Shown: positions 10,071 to 23,185 of the stretch, in pieces
How positions within the stretch are numbered: position 1 is the first letter of the stretch
Layout: each line of letters starts with the position of its first letter
Assembly (NCBI GenBank): GCA_003988855.1
Contig: QYAI01000103.1
Location: 1-64,000, forward strand
Source: Arachnopeziza araneosa
Lineage: Eukaryota > Ascomycota > Leotiomycetes > Helotiales > Arachnopezizaceae
Reading direction: 5' to 3'
Length of the DNA stretch: 64,000 nt
Notes under the pieces: generated by a model
What the model was told of the DNA's origin: nothing
The model's database searches: none
The model's input: only the letters and a program-made list of their open reading frames with translations
Position numbers and translations under genes: made by a program

Positions 10071-13000
10071 GGTGAATTTGGGTTTGGTTTACTCTCGAAG
10101 GAGAGAGCCGAGAAGCAATGGGGTGTCGATGGTACCACCGACCCGTTTCGGTGTGCGTTCTGGATTCGGACTTGAGGAATGCCTTTCCAGCTTTTTGCAG
10201 GGAATTGGAAAAAGTGTGTGTGTAAAAAAGAGGTGTAGTAAGTGAAAAGGCCGAGGATCAAGGAGTCTTTGGGAGGGTTTGCGCTGGTGGAATATGGGGA
10301 GGCTGGTGGGTGCAAAAAGAAGATGGCCAGGCGAGAAGTTGCGCTGTGCTGGATGTGATGAGAGAATACGAAGATAAAGAAGCTATGACTCCGGAAGCTG
10401 AAGGCCCTTCCGCTCACCAATATTTGCGCTGCAAATAGTGAATCGGCGCACAATTTGTCGTTCAACGCTTGGTGTTGTTGCAGTTTTCCTGAGGCGCATC
10501 ACCAGGCGCGACCTCCTCCCACTCCACCACTGGTCAGCGCATGCAATTGAAAGGTCGGAACCTATCCGAATTGGGTTGCGATGGGCGATTGAAATGCAGA
10601 AATGATGGCAATGGGTTTGTCGAGGTCATGCTCGCACAATGGGGACTTCAATTGCTGATTTCACGGATTTCAGGCGTGGTGGATGGGTGACGCTTCGCGC
10701 TTTTTACTCGACTCGGGATGTGCGACAGCGAAATTCGGGGGGGTCGCCAGGTTACTCAAAGAGAAATTCGCTGGCCTCACGCATCTTGTCGCATTTTGTT
10801 TGCACGGTGCAGACACTCCAATATCGCGGCGACTGGTCATATCATGACTGTGGGTGGAAAGGATTTTTGCAAAATTAAATGGAGAGGCTGGGGATACAGA
10901 AGTTGCCTTGGACCACACAGCGGCAGCCACGACTGCTGCGTTCGCTCGGTTCCAAAGCCTTGGAAGAGCAGGCGCACCGTCAGGGATGAGGAAGCGGACC
11001 ACATTGGATGATTAAAAGCCGCCGCCGCCGTTCTCTCGATGTTGTGCATCTTTGTCTCGCCGTCTCTTCTTCATGCTTCACCTCCATGATTCTCCCTCTC
11101 CACCACAGTGCCCGCCTGGGTGAACTTCTCGTCGGCCTCCACCCTCTCACCACGCATCGCTATGACATCTGGTTGAAGGGACAAACGGGCGGACACCAAG
11201 GACGGAAATCCCGCATTGTTTCAGGTACAGGCGGCCAATGGCAGGCCCAAGATGACCAGGCAAAACAATAAGCATCGACTCCCTGCGAGAAGGGCTTGCA
11301 TCAGGTGATCCGTGGGTTGAAAGAGAATGTCTCATTCCCTTCTCCTGCATTAAGACGATGATGGTTTGAGATTCGAGAATAGGGGGGAAAAACGTGTCAA
11401 AATGCATTCTAAACCCCCCCCAAGCTGGCTCGGGTAAAACAAAACCTTTGGAGTGTCCAGGCAGCCTTGGATGGATATATCGGTCAAACGGTTTTCAAGT
11501 ATCTTATTGTCTCACGATGATTCATTACAACGGCCCTCGATAGCACCATTTCCATTTCGGCAACGCTCTCCTGGTAGAGATTATCAAAATTACCAGATCA
11601 CGTGATCGAACCGATATTGTCCTACCTTCCCTTACCCATCTGGTTACTCCAAGGGTTATGCCTTGTACTAGGGAAATGTTTCGGATAACGCATCGAACTA
11701 GGAGCTACAAACTACGTGCTACACGAAGCCGTGGGTCAATGAGCACTAGGCGTCTTTCTGGTTTATCTCTTTTGGTAGAATTTCTTTTAGTATAACGTGG
11801 GAAAACCTCATCTTATTCTTTTCATTTGTAATTTTACGTCATCTACCAATATCTTGGGACACACTCTACTTGAATATCAGGGTTTGTTTTGTGAATTGAT
11901 TGGCGGAATGTGGTACGTTGAGCTGCACTTTCCTGACGCATGAGTCAGGATGCGCTGTATGACAAAATGGAGAATTCTATTGCGGTGCCGCAGATTTATG
12001 TAAATGACTTGGGACCCTAATTCCTTCGGATATCTTTTCCTGCAATACTTTGCTGTATCATTGCTTTGTTGTCACCAACTACAATTTATAATGGAGACAC
12101 GGTGATGAAAGTCCATGCTGCAACACCCAAGCTGGTGCCAGCAAGTTCTGGCATCTTTAACAACGCATCTGGGAAGATTCCGGCTCCGATTTCGAGCTGT
12201 TCTTCCACAATACTAGGAATCTGGTGGAGGCTGAAGACCTGAATAATACAAGCACGGATTATATTTCTGTTGAAAGTCTGATACAGTGACGGACATTTAC
12301 AATATCACCAAAACCTACACAAGGCAAAACGAATTTGTGACGTGTATTAAAATCCCTCTCGTCCGGGTGGAAGTACATGCTGGTGAGAAAACTCGCCCTC
12401 TTTCCAGATCGATAAGTGAAATCATGACAACAAATCCGATGGTCCTAAATAATCATATGCTGCTACTTAGTTAATACAAGATTCCATGAATAGTTTTGTC
12501 TCTTGAAAAAAAAAAAAGTTAATAAATCTCTGGCCTTTCAGTTGCTACGAGTTTGACGAAGTGATGTTAGCAACATGGTTTGTCCTGACGTTGAAATCCC
12601 AAATCGAGATTGACATCGTACCATGCCGAGTTTTGGAATAGTAGCTCAAAGGTTTGTACAGGAGTATCTTGTCCCAATGACACGATTCCCCGTGCTGAGC
12701 CCCTCGCACCGAGATCAATAAACCGGGTGCTCATGTGACGCCCGCCGCTTAAGCCCCTGAATTGGTCTGTTGACAAACTCGAACAGGAGGCGGGATCCTA
12801 GCACGGAACCGACCTGAGATCACTTTCCGTCAGCCACCTGAGGAGACGCCGGACTTGGAAGATAGCCAAATGTAAACTACATCGGCCAGGTACTGAACTT
12901 AGAGGATGGTCAATATTTAAAAAAGAGATATAATTTGATGGTTTAGAAAATTAGCTCAGAGACAGACAACCTTGAAATGAAAGTTTCTCCGTCCTATGAA

Positions 13001-13274
13001 AGGAATGATTGAAAAAGCATCATGTAAGAAGAACTAGTATTAAATTATTTCATTCCAGATTCACAGCCTCGATTTATATACAATCTATTCCACAGCTCTC
13101 ATTGATGTTCGATCCATAAACCATGATCCATCTCCGTAAACCGTGAGCGCCATTAGCCGTTACCATGATCCATTAACCGTAACCATAAATCATATCCAAA
13201 CACCAAACGCATTTCGCTAATGCAGCAATCTCAACCAAATGCAAGCGAAACAAATGCACACCAAAACAAACCTC
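10071..13274. other. 3.2-kb gene-poor interval
   Basis: No gene is supported here. Short open frames between 10465 and 11400 overlap on both strands and lack recognisable features. A perfect TGAGTCA (bZIP/AP-1-type) site lies at 11941-11947 inside a small palindrome (cctgac...gtcagg). An A-run lies at 12506-12518. The region 12900-13270 is AT-rich with repeated cattaaccgtaacc-like phrases. It could hold promoters or non-coding RNA, but nothing is demonstrable. Confidence 0.4.
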
Positions 13275-15861
13275 TCATCTGCCACCATCAAACACCATAC
13301 CTCCACCCCCACCCAGCTTTCTCCCCAACCTATCAACTCCTAAAAATTCCCTCCCATCCCTCCCTCTATAAACCCTAAATGCATATCTATTCACACCCCC
13401 CTTTGTCTTAACCGCCATCAACCTCGTACTCAAATCTGCCTTTGTTCTCGGCACGCTGAAACTCGCATCATCTAAGACTTCAGAATTACTGACCCAGCTG
13501 ATAATTTCCGCAAGACAGGTAGCACCATGAGGAAGATGCATATCGTAGCGGTTTGGAATGAGGGAGATGAGAGCGATAAGGTAGAGAACCAAGAGGCTGA
13601 GGATGATGTAGTAGGCTGGGAGGTTGGGGATCATGCGAACCGATCCCGAAGGAGTGGTGAGTGGGAAGAGAAACCCGCCTGCCAGGATAGGGAGGAGAAT
13701 GAAGAGGGACGACAGGGAGCTGGTGAGTGCTAGGTGATAGTGGGTGTTGGTGATGGCTTTGAGTGTGCTGGAGATGGGGAGTAGGAAGGGATAATCGAGG
13801 AGGAGAGAAGACGCCGCTGTTGAGCCTTCGGGGCGGGAGAGTTCCATCCAGGGTTTTAGAATGCGGAGTTCCATGTCGACCGTTTGAAAGAAGAGGTAGA
13901 GGAGCATGCCGAGGATGGAGGGAATAAAGCTGTAAAGGAAGTTGGCAGATGAGAAACCTCCCAAGTTTGGTATGACTGCCACATGCGGGAGAAAGCCTTT
14001 CCGGATAGCTGTTGATGGGAGAAACGAGACGATGAAGAGAGCTACGAGGAATATAAATCCTGCAACTGACCACAGAATGACAAAGGTGTCTCGGAGATAC
14101 CAGGGAATATGGCGATACCGAGTGTCCCTACTGAACATAGCTGAGGCCTTTTCGACATCTGCCAATGGGCTGAATGTGAAGTCCGTCATCTTTTCATGAA
14201 GTCTTCCAGATTCTAATGTGTACTGACGAGTCGCCGCACCCTCTTCACCAAAACAATAAAATACTCCTTGGTTCTTATTTGGCGTCCTCCAATATCCCAG
14301 TCGATCGCTTCGCAATCCGAGTTTGATTCGAAGATCTTGTTTGCTCCGCATAGTGTCTGTCCCAGTAAATCCTTTCAAAGAATTACTCCTCGGAAGCAAT
14401 GCAATAACGTCAGCCAAACTTCTAGGATCCCACATCAACCCCGTTCTCCGCCTGAAGAAGTATAATCCCGCTATCACCGTACCGATCAACATTAGGATAT
14501 AGATTGCGACCAGCGTCCAAGCAACACCTTGAACAGCAGCCCAACGCCATTCATTGTCAATTTGGATAACAGAAAACAAGCAACTCTGAAGGGGTATCGT
14601 AAAAATCGACAACCATAAACAAGAAGTGGAAATATCAACAGCAATGAATCCGGTCCATTTCGGACATAAAAGCGTCCTCGGATAAATTCTCATAAACAGA
14701 GCATTCTCTCTACTACGAGCATCACTCATGGCCATCTTCGTGAAAGGCATTATTCTCGTAATAGCGGACATGGTCGCTTGAACATATATAAGTATAAACG
14801 CTGCCAAAATCTGCGGCAGAAAGCTGAAGAGAAAATATCGTGATCCATAAATACCTCCATACCATGACAACAAGCCATTATGATAGGATGAGGAAAGTGC
14901 GCAGAACATGAGCAGAGCTATCATAGCGAGACATAAGCATGATAGCATGATCATTGAAGCAGGTCGTAAGATCATGGGGATGAACGTTAGATCGGGGTGT
15001 CGTTTCGAGTTTAGAGGTGGATCGACTGGGATGAAGAAGTTATTGTTTATTGGCGGTGGTAAGGGCCCTGCTGGGGCTTCGGCATGCTCTGAGTGATATG
15101 ACAGAGGCCGGGTTGGGTTGAAGGCAAATAACCGTCCTTCTATTTGTCTGGGCGAAGAACGATGTTTCCTGACCAGAGCAAGTGCTTCCCTCTCCTTCTC
15201 GGGTGATACATATCCCAATCCATAGTTCGTTATCACTCGATTGACTGGGTACGAGTCCGAACTCCTCGTGGTCTTCGGTCCTTCGGAACCTCTCGCATCG
15301 TCTTCTCTCGTTAACAGATCAAGAGCGAATCGTATATATGGCGTATCGTCAACCGGTGTCGGCGGGTTTGAATCGAGATCATTCATTCTCTCCCCAGTCC
15401 GCGAAGCGGTAGCCTGGTTGCTTTTGAGCTGCTCCTCGTCGAATCGCACAACAAGAGGTGTATTCGAGGCATAAGCAGACTCATTAGCTCCGATTGGCCT
15501 CGCGCGTGTGTAGCCTGCTGGTCTGATGGTTTCGAGGCTCCCTTCCGGAGATCGAGTTGGAGTTTGGAAGGGCGGTAGTTGTTTAATGGGATGGCCTTTT
15601 GGAGACCGGCGCGGGGACTGAGGAGGGGTCTGCCACGGTATTACCGTCGCTGGATCAGAGATGCTTGATGTGGCGGAGGGAGAGTGATCGGCTCTGAGTC
15701 GGGCCTTGAGAGGAGTGACTGGTAAATCATTGCTGGCGGGAGTTCTTCGTGGAGAGCGGTTATCATCTGGGTCTCTGGTTAGCCTCACTCTTCACTGGAC
15801 AACGCATCACCACACAGCACTTACGATGCGCGTATTGAGATTCTAAGTCACCGAAATTCAT
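13275..15861 (-). CDS. DUF3433-family multi-pass membrane protein
   Basis: The main exon runs from about 15785 to 13275 (about 830 residues) and lacks its own ATG. A short first exon is predicted at 15861..15825 (MNFGDLESQYAH) followed by a GTAAGT donor. The exact acceptor (AAGAG or CAGAG just upstream of GACCCAGATGAT) is uncertain. The N-terminal ~250 residues are Ser/Pro/Arg-rich and cytoplasmic-looking. Two large membrane blocks follow, each with the motif of fungal DUF3433 proteins: a FLPQILAAF-type helix followed by MPFTKMA in the first, and a FIPSILGMLLYLFF-type helix followed by LKPWMELSRPEG and LLLDYP in the second. Family members are uncharacterised plasma- or endomembrane proteins. 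The role here is unknown. Confidence 0.8.
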
Positions 15862-16238
15862 TCTGTTTGGATATCGACCTCTTGCATATGCAACGTATTA
15901 AGAGACGCATGCTTAGGGTCAGCATTGCATGTATACTATTGTATTGAGTGGCTAGGAATTGTCTTAGGAATACGATGGCGGGGAAAAAACTGGGTGGCAG
16001 GGTGGTTTCTTCAGCCATCGTAATAAATTTTCAACATCAAACACCAGACCCGCTGAAGTGTGATGAGAATAGACAGGGGATGTGAAATCCATGGTAGTTC
16101 CAGCCATTTCGTCGAAATCATACTTTGAACAGGTTATAGGAGGTTATTCGCACCGACTTTCCAGGTTGGGTGGGTGTCGCAACCTCACGGATGAGAATAT
16201 TACAACTATGCCATGACATAGACATAAGATTTCAGACG
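15862..16238. other. Intergenic region
   Basis: About 380 bp between the DUF3433 gene promoter and the 3' end of the thioesterase locus. I see nothing distinctive in it. Confidence 0.5.
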
Positions 16239-17275
16239 TCATTTTCTACGTGATATTGTTAAAGACTTTCTCTTCGGAATTGTTTTGAATGTCAAAATCT
16301 GACTTGCGACACTTGAAAGTGTTCCTGACAGTGAGCCCTGTGACCTGAATCGAGCTCGCAAAAGCCAAGCGAACCCCCTGAACCCCCCCCACCAGTTCTT
16401 CACTCGAAACAAAACAAAAGTCACTCTTTTCTTTCCCTGGTATGCAGGAACCACGCTCTCCAGGAATCCGCACATATCCCTGAGCTCAGCACCACTTGTC
16501 ACATGTCCTGAGCCTTCATAAACATGTCCATCGACTAGTCTTTCATGAACTGTCCTCTCCACTTTCGCCTTTGCGTCCCTAAACACCCTCATCGGAATCA
16601 ACATATCTCTCGTCCCATGTGCCATGAAAACCGGCATCTTTCTCTCTTTTGTGTCTCTCTCTGTGATATACTCTTCTCGCCGATCATACACCCTCTTCCC
16701 CCCAGGTAAATATCCACTCAATACTACCACCCCAGCAAGCTCTCCCTTAAACCTCCCAGCTATGCTGGCAACCAGCGAAATCGCCGCGCCCTGACTAAAC
16801 CCTCTCAGGATAATCCTTTGAAGTGGGACCCCTCGCTCTACCTCTCTCTCGATCAATCCCTCAACATAGCTCACACTCTGCCAGATTTCATGCTCAAACT
16901 CTTCCTCCCTAACGTCCTCCTCTAGACTTTCATCGCCTGGCCGTACACTTTGATCCGAAGAGCGGCCAACGGGAATAGGTGAGAAATCGCTGGGCGTATA
17001 CCAAGCTGTGCTCATCGCCTCGTGGTTATGCGGCGCATTGGGAAAGACTCAGGATAAATGGGGGAGTTTGGAGGCGGATTGGAATTGGTGTGCGATGTCT
17101 AGAAGCAATATTAGCTCTTCACTCAAGCATAGATTCGGGACTCAAGGAGCATACTGATCCAGCCATCTGCATCATCACCATAGCCATGGAGAAAGATAAA
17201 GGTTGCTGCTTTAGAAGGCGAGGTATCTTGCGCTGCAACTCGGAGGGGAGGTTTTTGATGAGTGCTTTCTGTCAT
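16239..17275 (-). pseudogene. Acyl-protein thioesterase 1-like gene with in-frame TGA
   Basis: Exon 1 (17275..17155) encodes FIFLHGYGDDADGW; a 56-nt intron (GTATGC...TTCTAG) follows and exon 2 starts at 17098. Exon 2 reads correctly through the family segment QFQSASKLPHLS but then hits TGA at 17051..17049, exactly where APT1/phospholipase-carboxylesterase proteins have Trp (WVFPNAP). The frame then continues intact through NAPHNHEAMSTAWY to the catalytic residues: Ser in RGFSQGAA, Asp in HGTRDMLIP and His in GSGHVTSG. The C-terminus runs about 50 residues past the family's usual end (after FLESVVPA) through a G-rich tract. So one nonsense change, and perhaps loss of the native stop, disrupts an otherwise complete serine hydrolase that would remove palmitate from proteins. 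A sequencing error or read-through are alternatives. Confidence 0.7.
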
Positions 17276-17894
17276 GTCTATGGTTGATACAGATTTATTC
17301 GTGTCCTTTCTTCAATTCTATTATCAGAAGGAAGTTATTATCTGGGATATGAGACTCATGATGCAAGAGTTGCGGGGTAACAGGTCCCGCAGAACACCAA
17401 AAAAGAGGCTGGATACAAACAATCCTCCACAAGATTGACATCAGGAGGGAAGAAACAGTCATGGCTCAATTTCTATAAATCCGTTCTTGTTTGTCCATAT
17501 TTCATAAATGATATAGGTTTAAGAGACGTTTGCAAAATAGGAAATAAGTTGGATTTTAAATGTTATTATGTGCTATTTTTGTTTCAAGCCACTTTTAATT
17601 GTCGCGTGTGAAATCCGACATTTAAAACAATTCCGAAGAGAAAGTTTTTATTGATGCAACTTAGTACTTTTAAAGTTTTATATATAAGCGTATTAGATAT
17701 TTGTTGAATACCTAGGTAATTTAAAATCTAGAAGCGTGCTACGAATTATTGCATCCATTAGTAACGGCGTTCTATGAACTATGTCAACTACTTGTGAACT
17801 TTCCGTTCCCATGATATCATTAAGTCGTGGCTTTTTGTACAAGCAGTTATCCGCTGCATTTTCCCAATATGTATGATTCTGAAATTTCTCTCCA
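17276..17894. other. AT-rich intergenic region with dispersed repeat copy
   Basis: About 620 bp, AT-rich especially at 17480-17760. It holds one copy (17591-17636) of a ~41-bp element also present near 23143-23200. No gene seen. Confidence 0.5.
17591..17636. repeat. Dispersed ~41-bp repeat, copy A
   Basis: The core acttttaattgtcgcgtgtg, continuing through aaatccgacatttaaaacaa, resembles the tandem copies near 23143-23200 with mostly transition differences. No terminal structure or target duplication is evident. Confidence 0.5.
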
Positions 17895-18830
17895 CTATTT
17901 CAGAGTCCTTCTAGTACTCTCCATCTCATATATCTCACCATCATGATGCTCCACAACTAGCATGGGAATTTCCGGACTCCCAACGGAAAGCACTCTCCTA
18001 TCCCTCTCATATGCACCCACACCCCTCTCTCCCATCCCAATATCACCCATACTTGCGCCCCCATAGCTTACGCTTCTCCTCTGCTGATAGGTATCAAATC
18101 TTGTATCTCTCTCGTGGTTGTAGCTCAGCCGTCTCGTGCCTGGTGGTCCTCTCTCTACATCTGTGTGCGGACCTGCGACAAAATTCTGGTATTGAGAAGG
18201 GTACTCCGTCGGAGCATTTGGGTCGATGACTGGTGCATAGGTTTTCTTTTCGCGGCGGGAGCGATGGTAAATAACCGAACCGTAGATTAGAGGAATCAAG
18301 AAGCATAAACTAAAGCATAATTAATTCCTGCAAGAGTTATGTAAGAAGGAAACGTACTATAGAAGTGCTTCAATTATTATTGCAATCGCAGAGGCGGTTC
18401 TCGAATTGCCATCAACTGCGGAAATCACGTCGAGCACGAAAATGATAGTCCAGATTGCGGTTTTTATCGTATTCATAACAACAAACACCGCAGGCTTGAG
18501 TTTGCGTCTTGCGAGAAGGACGATTTCGGTAATGGTGAGAATGAGGCAGATCATTGCGAAGGCAAGCCATATGGGCACAACTCTGCAAGCTCAATTAGCT
18601 GAGTTCTAGGGCCAGAAAGGGAGCACATACATTCTCGACTCCTTCTCGGCAGTGGAAGTTATCGAGGACTCAAAATCACTATTTACGTCTCCATTTACTT
18701 CCCAATTGACCAAAACGCCCTCGGCAAGTCCTAGCAGAGCAATCATCAAGAGCACCAGCAAGAGCTGAAGTGTCCAGAATGGAACAAGGACCGATTTCCG
18801 CCATGGCGCATGTTTATGCTGACCTTTCAT
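17895..18830 (-). CDS. Four-transmembrane (MARVEL-like topology) membrane protein
   Basis: Three exons join in phase: 18830..18631, 18582..18358 and 18309..17895. They have 48-nt introns (GTATGT...TTGCAG and GTACGT...CTTTAG) and give 279 residues from the ATG at 18830. There are four hydrophobic helices: FWTLQLLLVLLMIALLGLAE near residue 17, VVPIWLAFAMICLILTITEI near 67, VFVVMNTIKTAIWTIIFVLD near 97 and IIIEALLYLCFLIPLIYGS near 130. The segment between TM1 and TM2 is the presumed extracellular loop. A ~125-residue polar Tyr/Arg-rich cytoplasmic tail follows. Helix number, spacing and tail resemble fungal MARVEL-like proteins of unknown function. That label rests on topology only. Confidence 0.75.
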
Positions 18831-20460
18831 AGTCAAATCTCTCTTCCGAGAATTGTAGCAGTTCCACAAATCTAAGAGCAGAAGGGATCTAGAAATATAT
18901 ACTCAACCCGCAAGCGCGCCAAACCTGGGGGTGGCAGATCACATCTTGGAAAAATGAAAACGCGCAGTCAAGTGGCTTCAGCCTCACGCCGCCAGCTCCA
19001 AGTCACTGTCAGAGAGCCAACCAAGGCAGGGCCACGAGCAATTTCCTTCCGATTGTGGCCTAGCGACTTTGACAATGGCGGCGGGATGCGGCGTTTGTCC
19101 CTGCAATTTGGATCTCGCCCTGAGACTGGCCGAAAAGGAATATCTTAGGGGTTACGTGAAATGTTTCCGTGTCAGGAACATAGCCATGTGGATCCACGCC
19201 AAGTTGGATGCTTAATCTGGGCGTGCAGGCACGCTGGCTTGCATTGGGAAATTCCGTGGCTGGTTGCTGAGCTATGTGGGAGAAGACAGATGGTTCAGTT
19301 TCACCTCAAAGGTCGAGCGCAAGGCAGATTCAGGGGACATGGCTTTGCCACGTGATGTGACCAAGCCAACTTGGAGAACTTGGATCATGATTCCTGTCTC
19401 CAGGAAGGATTCCTTTAAGTTGTCATATGCGCCTTGACATCTGTCAGTCTGAAATCCTCTTCAAATCGAGCTTTGGAGAGGCTGGACACTCGGGATTAAC
19501 GTATAATCCTTGACGGAAGCTTTCGACCTTCTCTACTTACATGCAACAAAGCGAAGGATCATATCCCAAGACTCATCTTCTTCGGCGTCAGACAACAAGG
19601 CTTCATTCGATACAGCCCAACCGCAACAGTAAGAATTCCTCGTGGTCTTCGAAGCGCCAGTTACGACCTACTGCAAGCCTCGAACTTGCTTGAAACGAGA
19701 AGCGAGAAACGACAGCTAAGAGGCACAGTGGCTTTCCTACGTCAAGTCTTCCGATGAAACTGCAAACGACGAGCAAACGGAGCCTGGTCTTCCCTTTCTG
19801 CACCTTGAGAATCATCTACCTACGACATTCAAGCTGTCTAAGCAGACTTTAAACTCGCGATGTTTGATTTTAGGCATCTTTTTCGTTTCTCCCATTCCCA
19901 GAGTCATTATTTTCCTGTTCTACTGTTGTTTGTCATTCAAAATACGAGACTTTTCAAAGTCGATTCCTCACTCCCAATTTCTGACTTATCGAGACCATTC
20001 CTAAGTTCAGCGACATGCATCTCTACAAACGGCTTCCCGACTCAATGTGCCAATCAGCAATTCGACTGTTGGAGATGCTGCAAGTCAAATCACTAGGCCA
20101 GAACATGTGCTATTACAAGACAAGGTCTTATACTCTTATTCAGCTGTTGGTTTTAGAAACGGTCCACCTGCCTTATCCGTCAAAATATTCGTCCTTGAAG
20201 ATATACTCCGATTCGCCTAACAGCCGAATACTCTGCAGCCCTACTTTCCCATTTCTCGTTGTTTTCCTCTATTGGTTATCTGCCTTTGTTTCAAGATAAG
20301 CTCGATCTCACTGCATCGGCGTAGCTACCGCCAAGCGCGAGCCTTGCAGGTTGACGCAACGTGGTTGTCAGCTGCGACAGGGGTTAAGTAGAGCTGTATG
20401 AAAGCATTTAATTCTGCATATTGAGATCTCTATGTGAACACCAACTTTTTAGTAGTCAAA
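18831..20460. other. Intergenic region, no gene recognised
   Basis: About 1.6 kb separating two divergent promoters. Only short overlapping open frames occur. The 19860-20300 part is pyrimidine-rich on the plus strand and probably includes the 5' leader of the monooxygenase gene. Confidence 0.45.
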
Positions 20461-22279
20461 ATGCCGGAATACGACTTGATAGTCGTGGGTGCAGGTAACT
20501 TCAGTCGCTGAAAGCTTCCGTCCGCAGACTTACGAGACGGCAGGACCTTCCGGGCTCGCCGCTGCAAACACATGGCTTGAATTCCATCCTGAAGATGAGC
20601 TACTTGTACTGGAATCGGATTTCGAGCTTGGGTAAGTTCTGGACGCTGCCAGAAGTCCTTCTCTGATTTTGCAGTGGTGCATGGTCTCGATCTCGAGTTC
20701 TTCCAACAATGATGACACAAACTCCTATTGAGATGCTTGAGTTCTCGAGCTTTCCCATGCAGCCTCATCCTCAAAATGAAACCTTCCACAGCCGCTTCAG
20801 AGCAGAGCACGTCGCTTCTTATCTCGAAGAATTCGCTATGCATAAGACTTTCGCCGGCAAGACCGTCAAAGATCGGATTCTTTTCGGAAGTCCTGTCAGG
20901 TACATCGATAAAGTCTTTAATCTTTGGAATATCGAAACAACTCACGGACAATCATTTTTTACCACTAAGCTTATTATAGCCACCGGGCTGATGCCCAAGA
21001 TACCAAATATCGTCACCGAATCCTTCATACCACCCATCATTCACTCTCGCGACCTCACCGCCCACATCCCAAACCTCTCTGCCCCAAAGATCAAAAGTGT
21101 TATGGTCCTTGGTGACGAAAACTCTGTCTTTGACGCCATATCCCTCCTTCGAACTTTTCCAACACCGCCTACCATACATTTGGTTATTCAGAACAGAGCC
21201 CAAGAACACGCACTTTTGGCAACACCTGAAGCGCCATGGCCATTCTCTAGTTCCCAAAAACTTCTTTCCACTCGACTCATCTCTAAATTGAGTCCTTGTA
21301 TCTTCGAACCCTTGGACTCGTGGACAAGATTCTTGCATGGCAACAAAGTAGGAATCTGGCTGGCAGACCAGGTATGGAAGTCCCTAGACTCGAAATGGAG
21401 GCGAGGTTTTAGATACGACAGCAGCGAAAGCATGAAGAGCCTGAAACCTAGTCGGCCAGCATTCTGGTCCACCGAAAGAACTATCGTCAATCCTCGCGAG
21501 ATGTGGGCCACGATATCTAACACCACCATTCTTCACGATGCCATCGAGAGCTTAGAGGCCTCGGAAATCACCCTGAGAAGCGGCAAGAGAGTGATCTGCG
21601 ATGCAATCATAGCCGCAACTGGCTGGCAAAACACCTACCCCATGTTCTCCGATGAACTGGCAACCGATCTCGGCATCCCCTTAGCCATTGACAAAGCCGA
21701 CGTAGACGATACCGCCGAGTGGGAAGTCCGCATTGGAAAGGCTACCGATCAAGTCGTCGCTACTTTTCCTCGATTAGCGAATATACCTTGTTATCCCTCA
21801 CCTCCACCACTATCAACGCCCTCGCGCCTGTACCGCTCAATTGTACCTGCACATAATGATGACGATCAATCAGTTGCTTTCATTGGCACAGGAACAGTAG
21901 GGATGGGACGGTCTTTCGTTACAGCAGAAGTTCAAGCCCTGTGGGCAACCGTTTATTTGATGGGCGAGATAGATCTTCCAAGCGAGGAGGGGATGAAAGA
22001 CGACGTGGCGCTAGCAACGGCGTGGAGAAGAAGGAGGTATCTTGTTGATAGGGGTACAATTGGATTTGATCAGCTACAAGTTAGTTCAATTTTTGCTGAT
22101 AAGAGAGAAATACTGATGAGTTGTAGTACACGAGTATGTTACTTCGCGATTTAGGATTGAACGATTTGAGAAAGCGCGGAGGATGGAAGGAGCTTGTAGA
22201 ACCATATAAGAGCATTGATTATAGGGGTATGTCGGAGGAGTGGAGGACGGTAAGGAAAGAGAGGGGTAAAGTTGGTTAG
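20461..22279 (+). CDS. Flavin-containing monooxygenase-like oxidoreductase
   Basis: Four exons join in phase: 20461..20494, 20544..20631, 20675..22079 and 22127..22279, encoding 559 residues. The first intron interrupts the FAD-binding Rossmann motif (IVVGAG / PSGLAAA), which reads GAGPSGLAAA after splicing, followed by LLVLESDFELGGAW. The second nucleotide-binding site, expected as GxGxSxxD for NADPH, is degenerate (VLGDENSVFDAISLL). A late strand motif DAIIAATGWQ matches the conserved ATG(W/Y) near the C-terminal FAD contact of flavoprotein monooxygenases. FMO/Baeyer-Villiger-like oxidation of a small molecule is the likely activity; the substrate is unknown. The weak second motif leaves open altered cofactor use. 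No clustered biosynthetic genes are adjacent. Confidence 0.8.
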
Positions 22280-23185
22280 GTCTGAAGGAAGTTGGATCAC
22301 TTTATGCCAATTAAAAGAATTCTTTGTAATTCCTCTTCTTGTCAGACTACTCAAGATTAGAAGTATCAACGGTCAAAAATACTTGAGCAGCTCTCGATAC
22401 GCCACACAAATGTCAGGGGCTTGAAATCGAATTGGAAATTGGTTTGAGAATCGACTGACTGGAGCAATGCGAATAAAACACTGTGTTTAATAGAATCGGA
22501 CACATGCAAACTTGGTGCAGGGATTAGGTCAGTAGATATGATTACAAGACGTGGAGCTATGTGCCAATGCTATGAAACTTGCAAATTATTATCAAAGTTG
22601 AATGATAGCACATCGCACCCCAGAATACACGTATCTATTTCCAGCTTCCCCTCCCATTGTTGTTCAACATCCAAGGCAATTGTTGGAGAATATGCTTCAG
22701 TTACCGAGAAAGGGGATGTTTGGATAGAAGTGATGCTCTGTTGGGGTAAAACTAGTCAGCAGGAAAACCTTAAATGCACATCAAAACTTACAGAAAACTT
22801 GAGAAATATCTTCAAGTGGCGGCTGCTTCGGTCAAACGAACCAGTAGCATATCAAGAAACTCTGTAACATGAACTCCATAATAACCCCGAAGGTACAGGA
22901 ACACTACTTGGTAAGATGATTTTGACTTCTCGAAAGATACTTCAACCTCAAAGTCGAAGGGCAACAGTCATACTTTTCTGTCCAGGGGTCTGAGTTCATA
23001 GGTTGAATCAGTCTTCGACATTGAAAGGCCTTGAAAATAGTGTAGAGGACTGCTTGTCGTAGAAAATGAATTGCGGAAGAGTAGTGACTGGTGGAGCCAT
23101 TGAAATGGCCGACGACGACACATGCTAAATTTAACGTTTAAAACAGTTCTAATTGTTGCATGTTAAGTTTGGCATTCAAACACTT
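22280..23185. other. Intergenic region with tandem copies of a dispersed repeat
   Basis: About 900 bp. Open frames near 22538-22867 show no domain. Near its right end (23135-23215) lie about two tandem, diverged copies of the element also found at 17591. Confidence 0.45.

Noticed and set aside
11933..11950. TGAGTCA palindrome as a bZIP-regulated promoter
   Set aside because: No gene lies close enough to assign it to; a 7-bp site is expected by chance in 64 kb.
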